From the NCBI GenBank assembly GCA_037178675.1, contig JAYMGJ010000817.1, positions 1-29,118 on the forward strand: a stretch of DNA of 29,118 nt, read 5' to 3'. The stretch is from Scleroderma bovista. Its lineage: Eukaryota; Basidiomycota; Agaricomycetes; Boletales; Sclerodermataceae. Below are positions 10,108-18,385 of the stretch, one piece after another. The position numbers and the translations under genes were made by a program. The first letter of the stretch is position 1; the number at the start of each line of letters is the position of its first letter. The notes under the pieces are model-generated. The model ran no database searches. It had not been told where the DNA came from and saw nothing but the letters and a program-made list of their open reading frames with translations.

Positions 10108-10530
10108 ACAAGGTTTGTGCCTGAAATTGTCCTATGTGTATCTGAATGAAAAGTAGCTCTGCAGCCCGTGGTCAATGTTGTAGGGATAGTCAGAAACCCA
10201 GCCCAGTGAAAATGGACATATGCGAAGCTAGGGTTTGGCGGTTTGGGGTTCTGTGGGCATGTCTTCAAGCGTGATTCAAGCCACATTACTCTCTAATGGG
10301 ATGTTAGGACATTTATAGATTTGTAGTTTTTTTCGTGCCGTTTCGAATGCTCCGCGCATACGTGCACATGCCTGATGTTTGGGTTCACCATTTCCTCCGT
10401 CTTCTCTTCTGATATTGAGTAGATATGTGCAAAGTATATTTACATTGTTCAATCGACAGTATTACATGACATGACAGCATGAGACACCAAGAGCACAGCG
10501 ATCACCAAGAAAAAGAACAAAAAAGAACAC
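10108..10530. terminator. Convergent 3' intergenic region
   Basis: 424 bp between the stop codons of the plus-strand transposase and the minus-strand 263-aa gene, so both transcripts must end here. AT-rich stretches occur at 10305-10335 (with a run of T) and 10430-10450 (AAAGTATATTTACATTG) and could serve as 3' processing signals for either gene. No ORF of interest. Confidence 0.4.
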
Positions 10531-11519
10531 CTACTCCAGCCTAAGACACTTGTTCTCCCGTTCATGCACATTCTCCACGATTTCCTTCCTGATTGCAATT
10601 TCATGGGCAAGTATGGAAGGGTCGAATGAGCGGATGTAGTACTTCCACTTCTTGGAGGGCACATAGTCCCTGGGCGATGGAATTTTAGTGTGCCTTGTAA
10701 GGACATGGCAGGGGAATGGGGAAACAGTATAAGATGCCCTAGCAGAGATGGAAGTATACTCAATGTTTGGAATAAATGGACTTACAGCATGTGATTGTGG
10801 TCCTTAGCATCTTCGGTGCTATCTTCAAGCTTGACATCGCCGTTCTCAAGATCTTCTGTCTTGATGCACCTGGAGTCCACATCCTCAGACTTGGGAAGGA
10901 GGCTATATGACACGATATTAAATGCTTTGAATAGTCGTGCAAATAAGTGGACTTACGGCATGTCAACACGATCCATAGCATCTTTGGTGCTATCTTCAAG
11001 CTTGACATCGCCGTTCTCAAGATCTTTTGTCTTGATGCACCTGGAGTCCATGTCCTCAGACTTGGGAAGAAGGCTATATGACGCGATATTAAGTACTTTG
11101 AATGTCCAGGTAAATGGACTTACAGCGTGTCATTGAGATCACTTTCGCGGCGTTCTTCTTTGGTATTACAGGACTCTGGGTCCTCAGACTCTTGTGAAAA
11201 GTCGTCTAGAAATTCGAGTGTGATATTTTCAAGGGGAATTAGTTCCGCGTCGGGTCCTCTGACCCGTGAACGACAGCCACAGTACGTGTGAAATTCAGGG
11301 TGTTTGATGTGGACCACAATCCTCTAGTATTCCTGTGAGACAATTACAAAGGAAGTAAATAAGATGTACCTTTTTTCCTGGAGAGGTTATGTCAAGAGAG
11401 AAGGTGTACGCATCCCAATCGGACAGGATACCTTCCAGGTCAATGAGGAGGGTGTCCTCCACCATGGAGATAGTCGGCATGGGAGCAAAACGCAAGTTGT
11501 GCCCTGAGTTTGTCGACAT
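10531..11519 (-). CDS. Transposon accessory protein, 263 aa, 5 exons
   Basis: Exons on the minus strand: 11519-11370, 11323-11124, 11073-10957, 10902-10786 and 10738-10531. They total 792 nt, all junctions are GT-AG and the frame stays open from ATG to TAG. The protein starts MSTNSGHNLRFAPMPTIS, has a beta-rich N-terminal part (WDAYTFSLDITSPGKK, RIVVHIKHPEFHTYCGC, LIPLENITLEFLDDF), an acidic Ser/Glu linker, two copies of a 39-aa acidic-basic repeat (LLPKSED...ENGDVKLEDS) and a conserved-looking C-terminus (DYVPSKKWKYYIRSFDPSI, then a charged helix ending CLRLE). I recall similar uncharacterised proteins in Agaricomycete genomes but cannot name a domain. It lies head to head with the 518-aa gene (127 bp apart) and tail to tail with the transposase. 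A role as helper protein in transposition is inference from context. Confidence 0.82.
10786..11073 (-). repeat. Tandem exon duplication in the 263-aa gene
   Basis: Exons 3 (11073-10957) and 4 (10902-10786) are both 117 nt, in phase, and nearly identical apart from their 3' ends; their starts are 171 bp apart. The introns before them also match (GTAAGTCCA at the donor, TGTCATATAG or CGTCATATAG at the acceptor), so the duplicated unit was exon plus intron. It adds 39 residues without disturbing the frame. Confidence 0.92.
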
Positions 11520-11646
11520 TACGACAGGACACTAGAGTTTAGTTCAACGATTAGTTGAGCCTAAATAGTGAGGTAATCAAGGGAATGGGAAATTTACCTA
11601 AGCCAAACCTTCGCTTCCTCCTCCCCCCCCCCCTGCCATCGTCATC
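11520..11646. promoter_or_regulatory. Divergent promoter between the two accessory genes
   Basis: 127 bp separate the ATGs of the minus-strand 263-aa gene and the plus-strand 518-aa gene. The segment has an AT-rich middle (11535-11580), then a C-rich tract (CCTCCTCCCCCCCCCC) just upstream of the plus-strand ATG, typical of pyrimidine-rich fungal core promoters. Shared control of both genes is likely from the layout. Confidence 0.55.
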
Positions 11647-13683
11647 ATGTTCCCCATGGGCAATGGAGATGCTATGAATTTTGGTCCTGTTTCTCCTCAA
11701 GGGACTGAATCATATGTTCCATCCTCCCCCGATTCAGTTGAAAACACACTTTTAGCGTCTTTCCAGAACAGGGCAACGGGGTACACGGGCCCACAACATG
11801 TCCCTTACGTGTCATATCCATCCCAAACTGGTTCATTTGGACCCAATCAAGTCATTTGGTGTGAATATTCCATTTTCTTGCGAGCTGACAGTTTTACAGG
11901 GTGCATATATGCACGGTAACTCACAACTGAGTTACCTCCAAGATAGATGCAGTGCCCTGGAGCGCAACTTACTCCAGGTAACTGCTGAACGCCATACAAT
12001 AAAGTAAGTACACTAATTGCTACATTCCATGACTGACTCTCCGCTAGAAATCTCTTTGACCAGCTTGTGAGCTCGGTCAAATCGCCGTTGGGTGCAAGCT
12101 CCCTCAATGGTGACTCATTTCCACAAGAGGTGAATGCAGCCGAGCAGCCAACGCGTGAAATGTACCCAAAGTTGCGCTTTTGGACAAGGAAGGAATTCAA
12201 TGCCTGGGTGCACTCTCCAGAGGCACAAAGCAGTAACCGTGGTTTGTATGCGTACATGGAAGAGGAAGACGGCAAGGTTCCAGACTCGGAGAAACTAGGG
12301 AATATTCGCACCGCTCTGCGATCAGCATGGACTGACCTTGCCCAGCGCGACCTGGCTCCATATACCTGGGGCAAGGCCAGCACGAGAGCACAGAGTTTTG
12401 TGCATTCAACCATGGAGGCCGCCTACCTGTTATTCAGGTTTGCCGAGAATGGATGGAAACTGGAAACACTTTGCACTAACATGTATTCTTCTTGGCGTCT
12501 CAAACGTCTCAACGACAATGGAAAGTTGAAGAAGAACAGCCGCAGCATCAAGGAAGAAGCTTTGGACGACGAAGACCTTGAAGACCACAAGCCCGCTGCC
12601 AAGAAATGCAAAGGGCAAGCGACATCAAGGTCGTCAACCAAGAAACCGAAAGGTGAGTTATTGTATATGACACGCAAGTCTACTAATTGGTTGACCTGCT
12701 GCAGTGGAAGATTCTCCAATCGTCGAGGGTACTACATTCACGCATGGGCAATTGCCCAGTCCATCTCTATCCAACAGCCATTTGTCTGGAACACCCGGTT
12801 CGTGCTTTTTTCAGGGTTTTCTCTTGCTTATACTCGCACAGAGTCACTTGTCGATGACGTGATGATGGCCATCAATGTAGATACAGAAGCTACAGTACTG
12901 CCAATGGATCCCAAACACATTGGTGAGTGTGGGATTATCTATTGTACCCTCTTACATCGTTCACGGCCTCCCAACCAACGGAGACTGACACATCAATGGC
13001 ACTCACTGCCAAAGCCAGCACAGAACAACCCGGGTGCTCATCTGATTTGAATGAAAGCTCCAGGATTGCACACAACACTACCGGCAGTGTTTCGTACAAT
13101 CCCATGTAAGTGCCATTGACTAACTAATGCGTCCCTACTGATTCATTCTTTATTTGAGGGGTTTATTGGCTTCTGCCACAGAGAAGGTGAAGGTAGTGGC
13201 CGTTCCTCCAGTCTCGGATCCCCCGAAGATTTCCTTGCACACCCCAGACGCATGTTCAACAAACACGGCTCAAAACGATGGATCCCTGGGAACATCTACT
13301 ATCAATGACCCAATGGCAAAATCAAAGATGAAATTATGGCCATCCAGCACTAAGAATGGATGGTAAGTACTGCCCATCGTCAATGTACTTGCTAACATCA
13401 CTTTCTCAGGAATCTCTGTATGTTGCGGTGGCTTAAGCAAGTCAACGCAAATGGACAAAAGGACGAGTTCCGTGCGTACTATGACCAGTCGCTGACCCCA
13501 ACTCAGTGCGAGGTGTGTATCATTTAATTTCATTTACAAGTACTCACAAAACCGTCCAGTCTTACAACAAAGAAGCAAAACAACTTGTGAGTGATAGCTT
13601 GCCCTGAGATCCGTGCTAACCCGCTGCAGGTCGAGACAAACAGTTGGTCAAAGGCTGTCATTGAGAACGGCACCCTCTACTAG
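11647..13683 (+). CDS. Transposon accessory protein, 518 aa, 10 exons
   Basis: Exons: 11647-11850, 11900-12003, 12048-12652, 12705-12797, 12842-12922, 13024-13105, 13159-13362, 13410-13512, 13560-13586 and 13630-13683. They total 1,557 nt with matching phases and GT-AG introns of 43-101 nt, ending in TAG. Order: disordered start (MFPMGNGDAMNFG), a coiled-coil segment (LQDRCSALERNLLQVTAE), a central domain with YPKLRFWTRKEFNAWVHS, MEEEDGK and an alpha-helical Trp-rich part ending MYSSWRLKRL, then basic NLS-like clusters (PAAKKCKGQ, STKKPK), a Ser/Pro-rich middle, NPMGLLASATEKVKVVAVPP, and a C-terminal helix-rich module (NGWNLCMLRWLKQVNANG, SYNKEAKQLVETNSWSKAV). I recall this as a recurrent uncharacterised Agaricomycete protein associated with transposons; no named domain. 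A DNA-binding helper like plant TnpA would fit, but that is inference. The donor of intron 1 (GTCATT) is unusual. Confidence 0.85.
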
Positions 13684-14401
13684 ACAAATGAGGACGCCAT
13701 CACCACATCCATTATCCACACGCATTCGCATTCACCCAGGATCACATGCACATCCGCTCTCGCTTTCTCTCACATCATGCCGCATCCACTCACTTTCTTG
13801 TTCGCATTCGCATTCAACTCATCGCTTATAGATTGTGATTCCATCATTGCATTCACCTGTCAAGCACATTGTTTTCTCCCACTTCACATGCACCTGGCTG
13901 TATCCTGTCCACATCCGCCTGCATCACATCCACTTTCGTTGTTCGCATTCGCCTCCCTATCACTTACTAATACTAGACTGGCATCGTTGCATTCACCTGT
14001 AGAGTTATTGGAACCCATTCTGCATTGGACGGTGGGGGTATTTTTATTGGTCGCATTCCTCCAGCTGTACCCATATCTGGCATTGTACCAGTGGTACTAG
14101 TGTGTAATACAGCACCTTTTTTGAGCACATTTGTACAGCGTGAGTGTGCAATATCAATATGTGCCCTGGTGTGACTGTGTAATACTACATCATATGACAT
14201 CACATACGAGCATATCACGCAAGACGCACGAGCCACAACAGAATATGCTCAGATATAACCCAATGTGACTACACGAAAAAAGTACTACAGTGTCATATCA
14301 AGTCGTGCCCCAGCATGTCTGTTGTCTCATTTTTGTGAATCAGTGTGACCTGATGTGACCACATCCGACTTACCCCCTTCGGTCATATCTGGCCATACCA
14401 T
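13684..14401. other. Right subterminal region of the CACTA-like element
   Basis: Two imperfect direct repeats of about 120 bp (13737-13860 and 13886-14001) share CACATGCAC, CACATCCGC, TTCGCATTCGC and ATTGCATTCACCTGT. The last 300 bp carry TGTGAC, GTGTGAC, CATATCA and GATGTGACCACAT words that echo the left end. Such subterminal repeats bind accessory proteins in plant CACTA elements. No gene. Confidence 0.6.
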
Positions 14402-14433
14402 GTCACACCAGGTAAGGTCCAGTTTTCACTGGG
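14402..14433. repeat. Terminal inverted repeat, right
   Basis: 32 bp beginning GTCACACCAGG and ending CCAGTTTTCACTGGG, the exact reverse complement of 5980-6011. AATCAAC follows at 14434-14440. Confidence 0.95.
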
Positions 14434-14700
14434 AATCAACACTACAACACAAACACAACACAATTACTACGCATTTTTGGTAATCAACACTACACTACAA
14501 ACACTACACAACACATCCTAATTGATACTACACATTTTTGGTAATCAGCACTACAACACAAACACTACACAACTACTCCGCATTTTTGGTAATCAACACT
14601 ACAACACAAACACTACACAACATTCACTAATTGATACTACACATTTTTGGTAATCAACACTACAATACAAACACTACACAATATTTCCTAATGGATACTA
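14434..14700. repeat. TGGTAATCAAC tandem repeats, right block
   Basis: Four to five units of about 60 bp continuing the left block at 5815-5979: CATTTTTGGTAATCAACACT, ACACAAACACTACACAAC and TAATTGATACTACA. The block starts with the second AATCAAC copy. Confidence 0.9.
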
Positions 14701-15655
14701 CACATTTTTTGTACACATTTTACTACACTTTGACTACGCTTTTACTACGCTTTTTTGTACACTTTTACTACACTTTTGACTACACTTTTACTACACTTTT
14801 GACTACACTTTTACTACACTTTTACTACACTTTTGACTACACTTTTGACTACACTTTTACTACGCTTTTTTGTACACTTTTGACTACACTTTTACTACAC
14901 TTTTGACTACACTTTTACTATGCTTTTTGGTACACTTTTACTACATTTTTGACTACACTTTTACTACACTTTTTTGTACACTTTTACTACACTTTTGACT
15001 ACACTTTTACTATGCTTTTTGGTACACTTTTACTACACTTTTTACTACACTTTTACTACACTTTTTTGTACACTTTTTTGTACACTTTTTTGTACACTTT
15101 TGACTACACTTTTACTATGCTTCTTTGTGCACTTTTTTGTACACTTTGACTACACTTTTTACTACACCTTTTACTACACTTTTGGTTCACTTCTTACTAC
15201 ACTTTTACTACACTTCTACTACACTTTTTGTAAATTGATTAGGTTAAGAAGTGTAGTCATTATTAGGTTAAGTAGCATAGTTATGATTAGGTTAAGTGGC
15301 ATAGTTGTGACTGGGTTAACAAGTGCACCCCAAAGTGTAGTAAAACGTGTAGTAAAAGTGTAGTCAAAAGTGTACAGAAAAGTGTAGTAAAAGTGTACAA
15401 AAAAGCATAGTAAAAGTGTAGTCAAAAGTGTAGTAAAAGTGTAATCAAAAGTGTACAAAAAAGTGTACAAAAAAGTGTAGTAAAAGTGTAGTCAAAAGTG
15501 TAGTCAAAAGTGTAGTCAAAGTGTAGTCAAAAGTGTAGTAAAAGTGTAGTCAAAAGTGTAGTAAAAATGTACAAAAAAGCGTAGTAAAAGTGTAGTAAAA
15601 AGTGTAGTTAAAGTGTACAAAAAAGTGTAGTCAAAAGTGTAGTAAAGGTGTAGCA
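14700..15655. repeat. Giant imperfect hairpin: ACTACACTTTT array and its inverse
   Basis: Left arm 14700-15232 is an array of 10-12 bp words (ACTACACTTTT, GACTACACTTTT, TTGTACACTTTT). Right arm 15333-15655 has the inverse words (AAAAGTGTAGT, AAAAGTGTAC). Between them (15237-15320) are three to four 24-bp direct repeats starting ATTAGGTTAAG. The array is open in several frames on both strands, giving spurious Tyr/Thr/Leu-rich ORFs. A transcript could fold into a very long dsRNA. Confidence 0.9.
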
Positions 15656-15778
15656 ATAGTGTCAGTAGTTAGGAATTTACAGAGTTGTACAGAGTTGATG
15701 GGTCTGTACAGCCTGTACAGACCTGTACACAAGTCATGTGGTCTGTAGTGTCTGTAGCCCAAAAGTGCTGTTTTGTTG
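15656..15778. other. Right terminus of host element
   Basis: Contains GAGTTGTACAGAGTTG, GTCTGTACAGCCTGTACAGACCTGTACAC and TCTGTAGTGTCTGTAG, mirroring the CTGTACAG cluster at the left end, and finishes AGTGCTGTTTTGTTG before the second ATGAA (15779-15783). Confidence 0.7.
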
Positions 15779-16700
15779 ATGAAGAGACTGAAAATGAGTC
15801 TATAGTCAGATTGATTGGGTTCTACCTCTAAGTATGGTTTCCCATCCGGTCCTTTGAATGACCAAAAGACATCACCATCCCATATGTCATGCATCTGACC
15901 GACCTCTGCACTGAGGGATGTCCATAAGACATTTGGCAAAGCTGGCCATGAAAGGAGCTGACCAATCCATGAGGAGAGTGGCTGATAGAAAAAGTGGCAG
16001 CAGGGTTTGGTATGACCATCAAAATTAGTATCCAACAGTGGGGTTGCACACTCATCAGAGGTAGGAGTCTCACAAAATGTACAGTTGTGGGGACAACTGA
16101 AATCTCCACCATACAGATAATTGTGGGGATCATAGAGGGCAAAGCAACATTTGCAGCATATGTACTCCAGTAAGGACAGCTCCAAGTCAAATTTTTTGAT
16201 TGCTGTGTGAATATCAGAAGGCCAATCAGAGAGGAGTGTCTGAATGTTGTCCTGGAGTGTTTTCCTCACAGGTGCATCAGTCATGATAGCACCCATGAAA
16301 GTGAGAAGGGCCAGAAATACCACCCCTCAGATAGCCACCAAAACGAAATTAGAATGTTTGTGTGATAAGCCAGCCAATAAGTGCAAAACAATTGCAGTCA
16401 CCATACATGCAACAAGAGGGGCTGCCAGCTTATGTAGCTCCTCTAAACTGTAGTGGTGTTGACCTTTTGTAATGAGTCCAAATTGCACATGACATGCAAT
16501 GATAACTTCCAACTTTTGACTAACTCAGGGAGGACTGATCTTAAATACAAATTGACTTTAACATTCTCAGCTTTCTGCCTCAGCCATTCTTGGCTAACCA
16601 TACAATCCAGAATGTCTTGATAGGCTTGTATCTCTAGTATAAGGTTATGCCTGGCAGTCTGTACTGAGTCCTGATCTTCACTTAACAGAGAATCAATCAA
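15779..16700 (-). pseudogene. Tnp2-type transposase, N-terminal part
   Basis: From 16700 downward: a helical region (LIDSLLSEDQDSVQTARHN, VNLYLRSVLPELVKSWKLSL), LAAPLVACMVTAIVLHLLAG, then GAIMTDAPVRKTLQDNI, a Cys-rich segment (YICCKCCFALYDP, SCPHNCTFC), SSWIGQLLSWPALPN and GPDGKPYLEVEPNQSDYR, ending LIFSLF. This is the normal order upstream of the DWFSP core found at 4601-4912. There is a TGA at 16327-16329 that continues in frame on both sides, and a frame change near 16443-16512 that may be a small intron or a frameshift. The gene stops exactly at the ATGAA duplication. Start codon not determined. Confidence 0.82.
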
Positions 16701-17040
16701 TTCAATGGTCTTCTCAATTGCCGATCGGTGTGCAAGGAACAGGGCACTTTTTGGGGGGTCAAGTGCACCTGCATCAGCAAACCAAACCTCCCCTGGCCAA
16801 TTACCCCAGAGCCCCAGCTACTCCTAGCAAGGTACCCAACTGGCTAGCACTGTTCAGGACTGTCCCAGCACTTGTCCCAGCTGTTCCAGACTGTTCCAGT
16901 AGTTCTATCAACAGTATCTATACTACCTTTACTACCTGTACTTGAGGCTTTTGAGTACTTAATTCATTCAAAGTTAATGTTAATCAACTTATATTAAATC
17001 AATAAAAAACTACAGAATGAAGACTAAATATTATATACAT
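16701..17040. mobile_element. Possible third terminus of the CATCAGC family
   Basis: At 16772 the sequence CATCAGCAAACC matches the left end of the element at 4913 for 12 bases. It is followed by closely spaced CTGTCCCAG, CTGTTCCAG and TTGTCCCAG words (16855-16905), similar in layout to the GGACAG and TGTACAG clusters of the two other copies. I could not find a matching right end, so this may be a truncated copy. The remainder is AT-rich with no gene. Confidence 0.4.
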
Positions 17041-17470
17041 TGGGGTGGTGGTGGTGGACACATCAATGATGCAGGTGGTAGGGTCATCATCATCAATGGT
17101 GGTGGGGTGGTGCTGGTGGTGGTGGTTGTGTCACCGTCGACACACGATGCAGGCAGTGGGGTGGTTGTTGTCATCAGTGCCTGATGGTGGTGGGATGGTC
17201 ATGTCACCAATGCTGCTGGTGGGGTCGTCATTGTCGTCACTGGCAGGTGGTTGTCATTGCTGGTGGTGGCCTCATTGTTGGTGGGTGGTCATCATCACTA
17301 GTGGTGGCCTCATCATTGACAGCGCTGGCGGTGGTGGTCGCGTCATCGATGTTGGTGGTGGTGGTGGTCACTGGTGGTGGCCTCATCGTCAACAAGGTTG
17401 GTGATGGTGGTTGTGTCATTGACGTTGGTGATGGTGATGGTGGTGGCTCTTGGGTGGTGGTTAACACATG
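17041..17470. repeat. GGTGGT-rich low-complexity tract
   Basis: About 430 bp of GGTGGT, GGTCATC and TGTCATCA words, open in several frames and translating as Val/Gly/Trp runs. The inverse composition (CCACCACCACCATCGACAC) appears at 17597-17700, so the two could pair as arms of a foldback. Similar tract pairs occur at 19180-19380 with 19490-19680. Not treated as coding. Confidence 0.8.
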
Positions 17471-18013
17471 GTGTGGTGGAAGATGGAGAGGAATAAAGAC
17501 TTAGAGAAATTTTTGAAGTGTGTGTATGTGCATGTGTTTGTGTAGATGATTATATCAGCATATTGAACTACCAATTTCCTAATAGTATTTACCACGTCAC
17601 TACACACCTCACCCACAGCCACCATCACCACCACCACCATCGACACAACCACCATCAGCAACCACAATGACAACAACCCCACGATAGGTGACGGGCGATG
17701 GGTGATGGCGACAGCACTGACCACCACATCACTAAATCAGTGAGGGTCTGATAAATATTTACCTATGTTTATCATCTGTATAATGTCCATCCTTGTTCAT
17801 CATACTGGTAACCACTCAGATCTGTCTATGCCATTGCCGCTAGACATGGTGAATCCTTGTCACCTTTGTCACACTGAGTAGATATGATGATTCTTGAGAT
17901 TAACACTAGTTCTAATCTTGATGTCTCATTATTTTTATTCAGATCAGGTGACCCATCAAGCTTCATTAAGACTAGCATCACACTTGCATTGTCATTGCTG
18001 GTGTTCAATTCAG
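17471..18013. other. Region without a gene, including an inverse CCACCA tract
   Basis: Holds the CCA-rich tract at 17597-17700 and AT-rich DNA around 17500-17590 and 17740-17960. Only short ORFs. The last 100 bp lead into the exon-like array that follows. Confidence 0.5.
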
Positions 18014-18330
18014 TCTTGGTTGTCAATGTCACCCATCGTACTCTGATCCTATGTTCCAGTAAGTTTTCTCAGACCGTATCACTCTTCCCTTGTAGTTGCT
18101 GATGGCGATTTCAGTCTTGGTCATCATTGTCACCCATTGTACTCTGATCTGGCATGCCAGTAAGTTCTCTCAGACCAGGACCTGCTCTCCTTGTCGTCAC
18201 TGGTGTTCATTTCAGGCCTGGTCGCCAATGTCCCCCTTCATACTCTGATCTGACATCCCAGTAAGTTCTCTCAGACCGTATCATCCTTCCCTTGTAGTTG
18301 CTGATGGCAATTTCAGTCTTCACTGCAAGC
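18014..18330 (+). repeat. Exon-like array: 45-nt units at exact 101-bp spacing
   Basis: Units 18014-18058, 18115-18159 and 18216-18260 are each 45 nt; a fourth starts at 18317. Each is preceded by TTCAG and followed by GTAAGTT, and the intervening segments are exactly 56 nt. Each unit is open in one shared frame and would encode 15 residues of the type G-x-x-C-x-P-x-Y-S-D. This matches the pattern of amplified micro-exons in the transposase gene at 6583-7325. The gene it came from is not recognisable here. Confidence 0.75.
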
Positions 18331-18385
18331 ATTTCCCAATGTTTCATGACAAAACATTGTAAAAAAATAAAAGAAAGAGATACTC

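Larger units (their letters stand above)
5980..14433. mobile_element. CACTA-like DNA transposon with three genes
   Basis: 8,454 bp bounded by perfect 32-bp terminal inverted repeats that start CCCAGTGAAAACTGG and by AATCAAC duplications. It encodes a Tnp2-like transposase (6253-10107, plus), a 263-aa accessory gene (10531-11519, minus) and a 518-aa accessory gene (11647-13683, plus). Subterminal DNA at both ends is rich in TGTGAC and TATGA words. The transposase class and the multi-gene layout fit CACTA/En-Spm; the 7-bp duplication is longer than the 2-3 bp usual there, and the termini are CCCAGTG rather than CACTA. The interior is visibly richer in CpG than the DNA outside, so this is the younger layer. 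With its transposase broken it can move only if supplied in trans. Confidence 0.9.
4913..15778. mobile_element. Large foldback-like element inserted in a Tnp2 gene (copy 1, itself invaded)
   Basis: Left end CATCAGCAAACC; right end, read inward on the minus strand, CAACAAAACAGC: an imperfect terminal inverted repeat. Both ends are followed by clusters of CTGTACAG or TGTACAG words (4940-5070 and 15680-15740). From the left the element has an AT-rich stretch, an array of exon-like repeats (5373-5775), 60-bp TGGTAATCAAC repeats, the inserted CACTA-like element (5980-14433), more TGGTAATCAAC repeats, and a long ACTACACTTTT inverted repeat. Subtracting the inner element and one 7-bp duplication leaves 2,405 bp, close to the 2,000 bp of the unoccupied copy at 25802-27801. 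I see no transposase of its own, so it is probably non-autonomous. The family is not one I can name. Confidence 0.8.

Noticed and set aside
10449..11136. ORFs at 10449-10763 and 10760-11020 (minus) and 10795-11136 (plus) as separate genes
   Set aside because: They are shadow frames over exons 3-5 of the 263-aa gene; the duplicated exon makes them look repetitive.
12067..13050. A 327-codon ORF read as one single-exon gene
   Set aside because: It only partly follows the gene: after 12652 it reads through introns. The 10-exon model (11647-13683) keeps the frame with proper splice sites and a better C-terminus.
14631..15470. Several Tyr/Thr/Leu/Phe-rich ORFs of 66-129 codons on both strands
   Set aside because: They are translations of the ACTACACTTTT array and its inverse, open on both strands by composition; not genes.
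14434..15655. CRISPR-like array because of regular short repeats
   Set aside because: There are no unique spacers of constant length, repeats are 10-12 bp and imperfect, and the genome is eukaryotic.
17045..17504. Val/Gly/Trp-rich ORFs of 106-119 codons
   Set aside because: Products of GGTGGT low-complexity DNA, open in several frames at once, with no motif.
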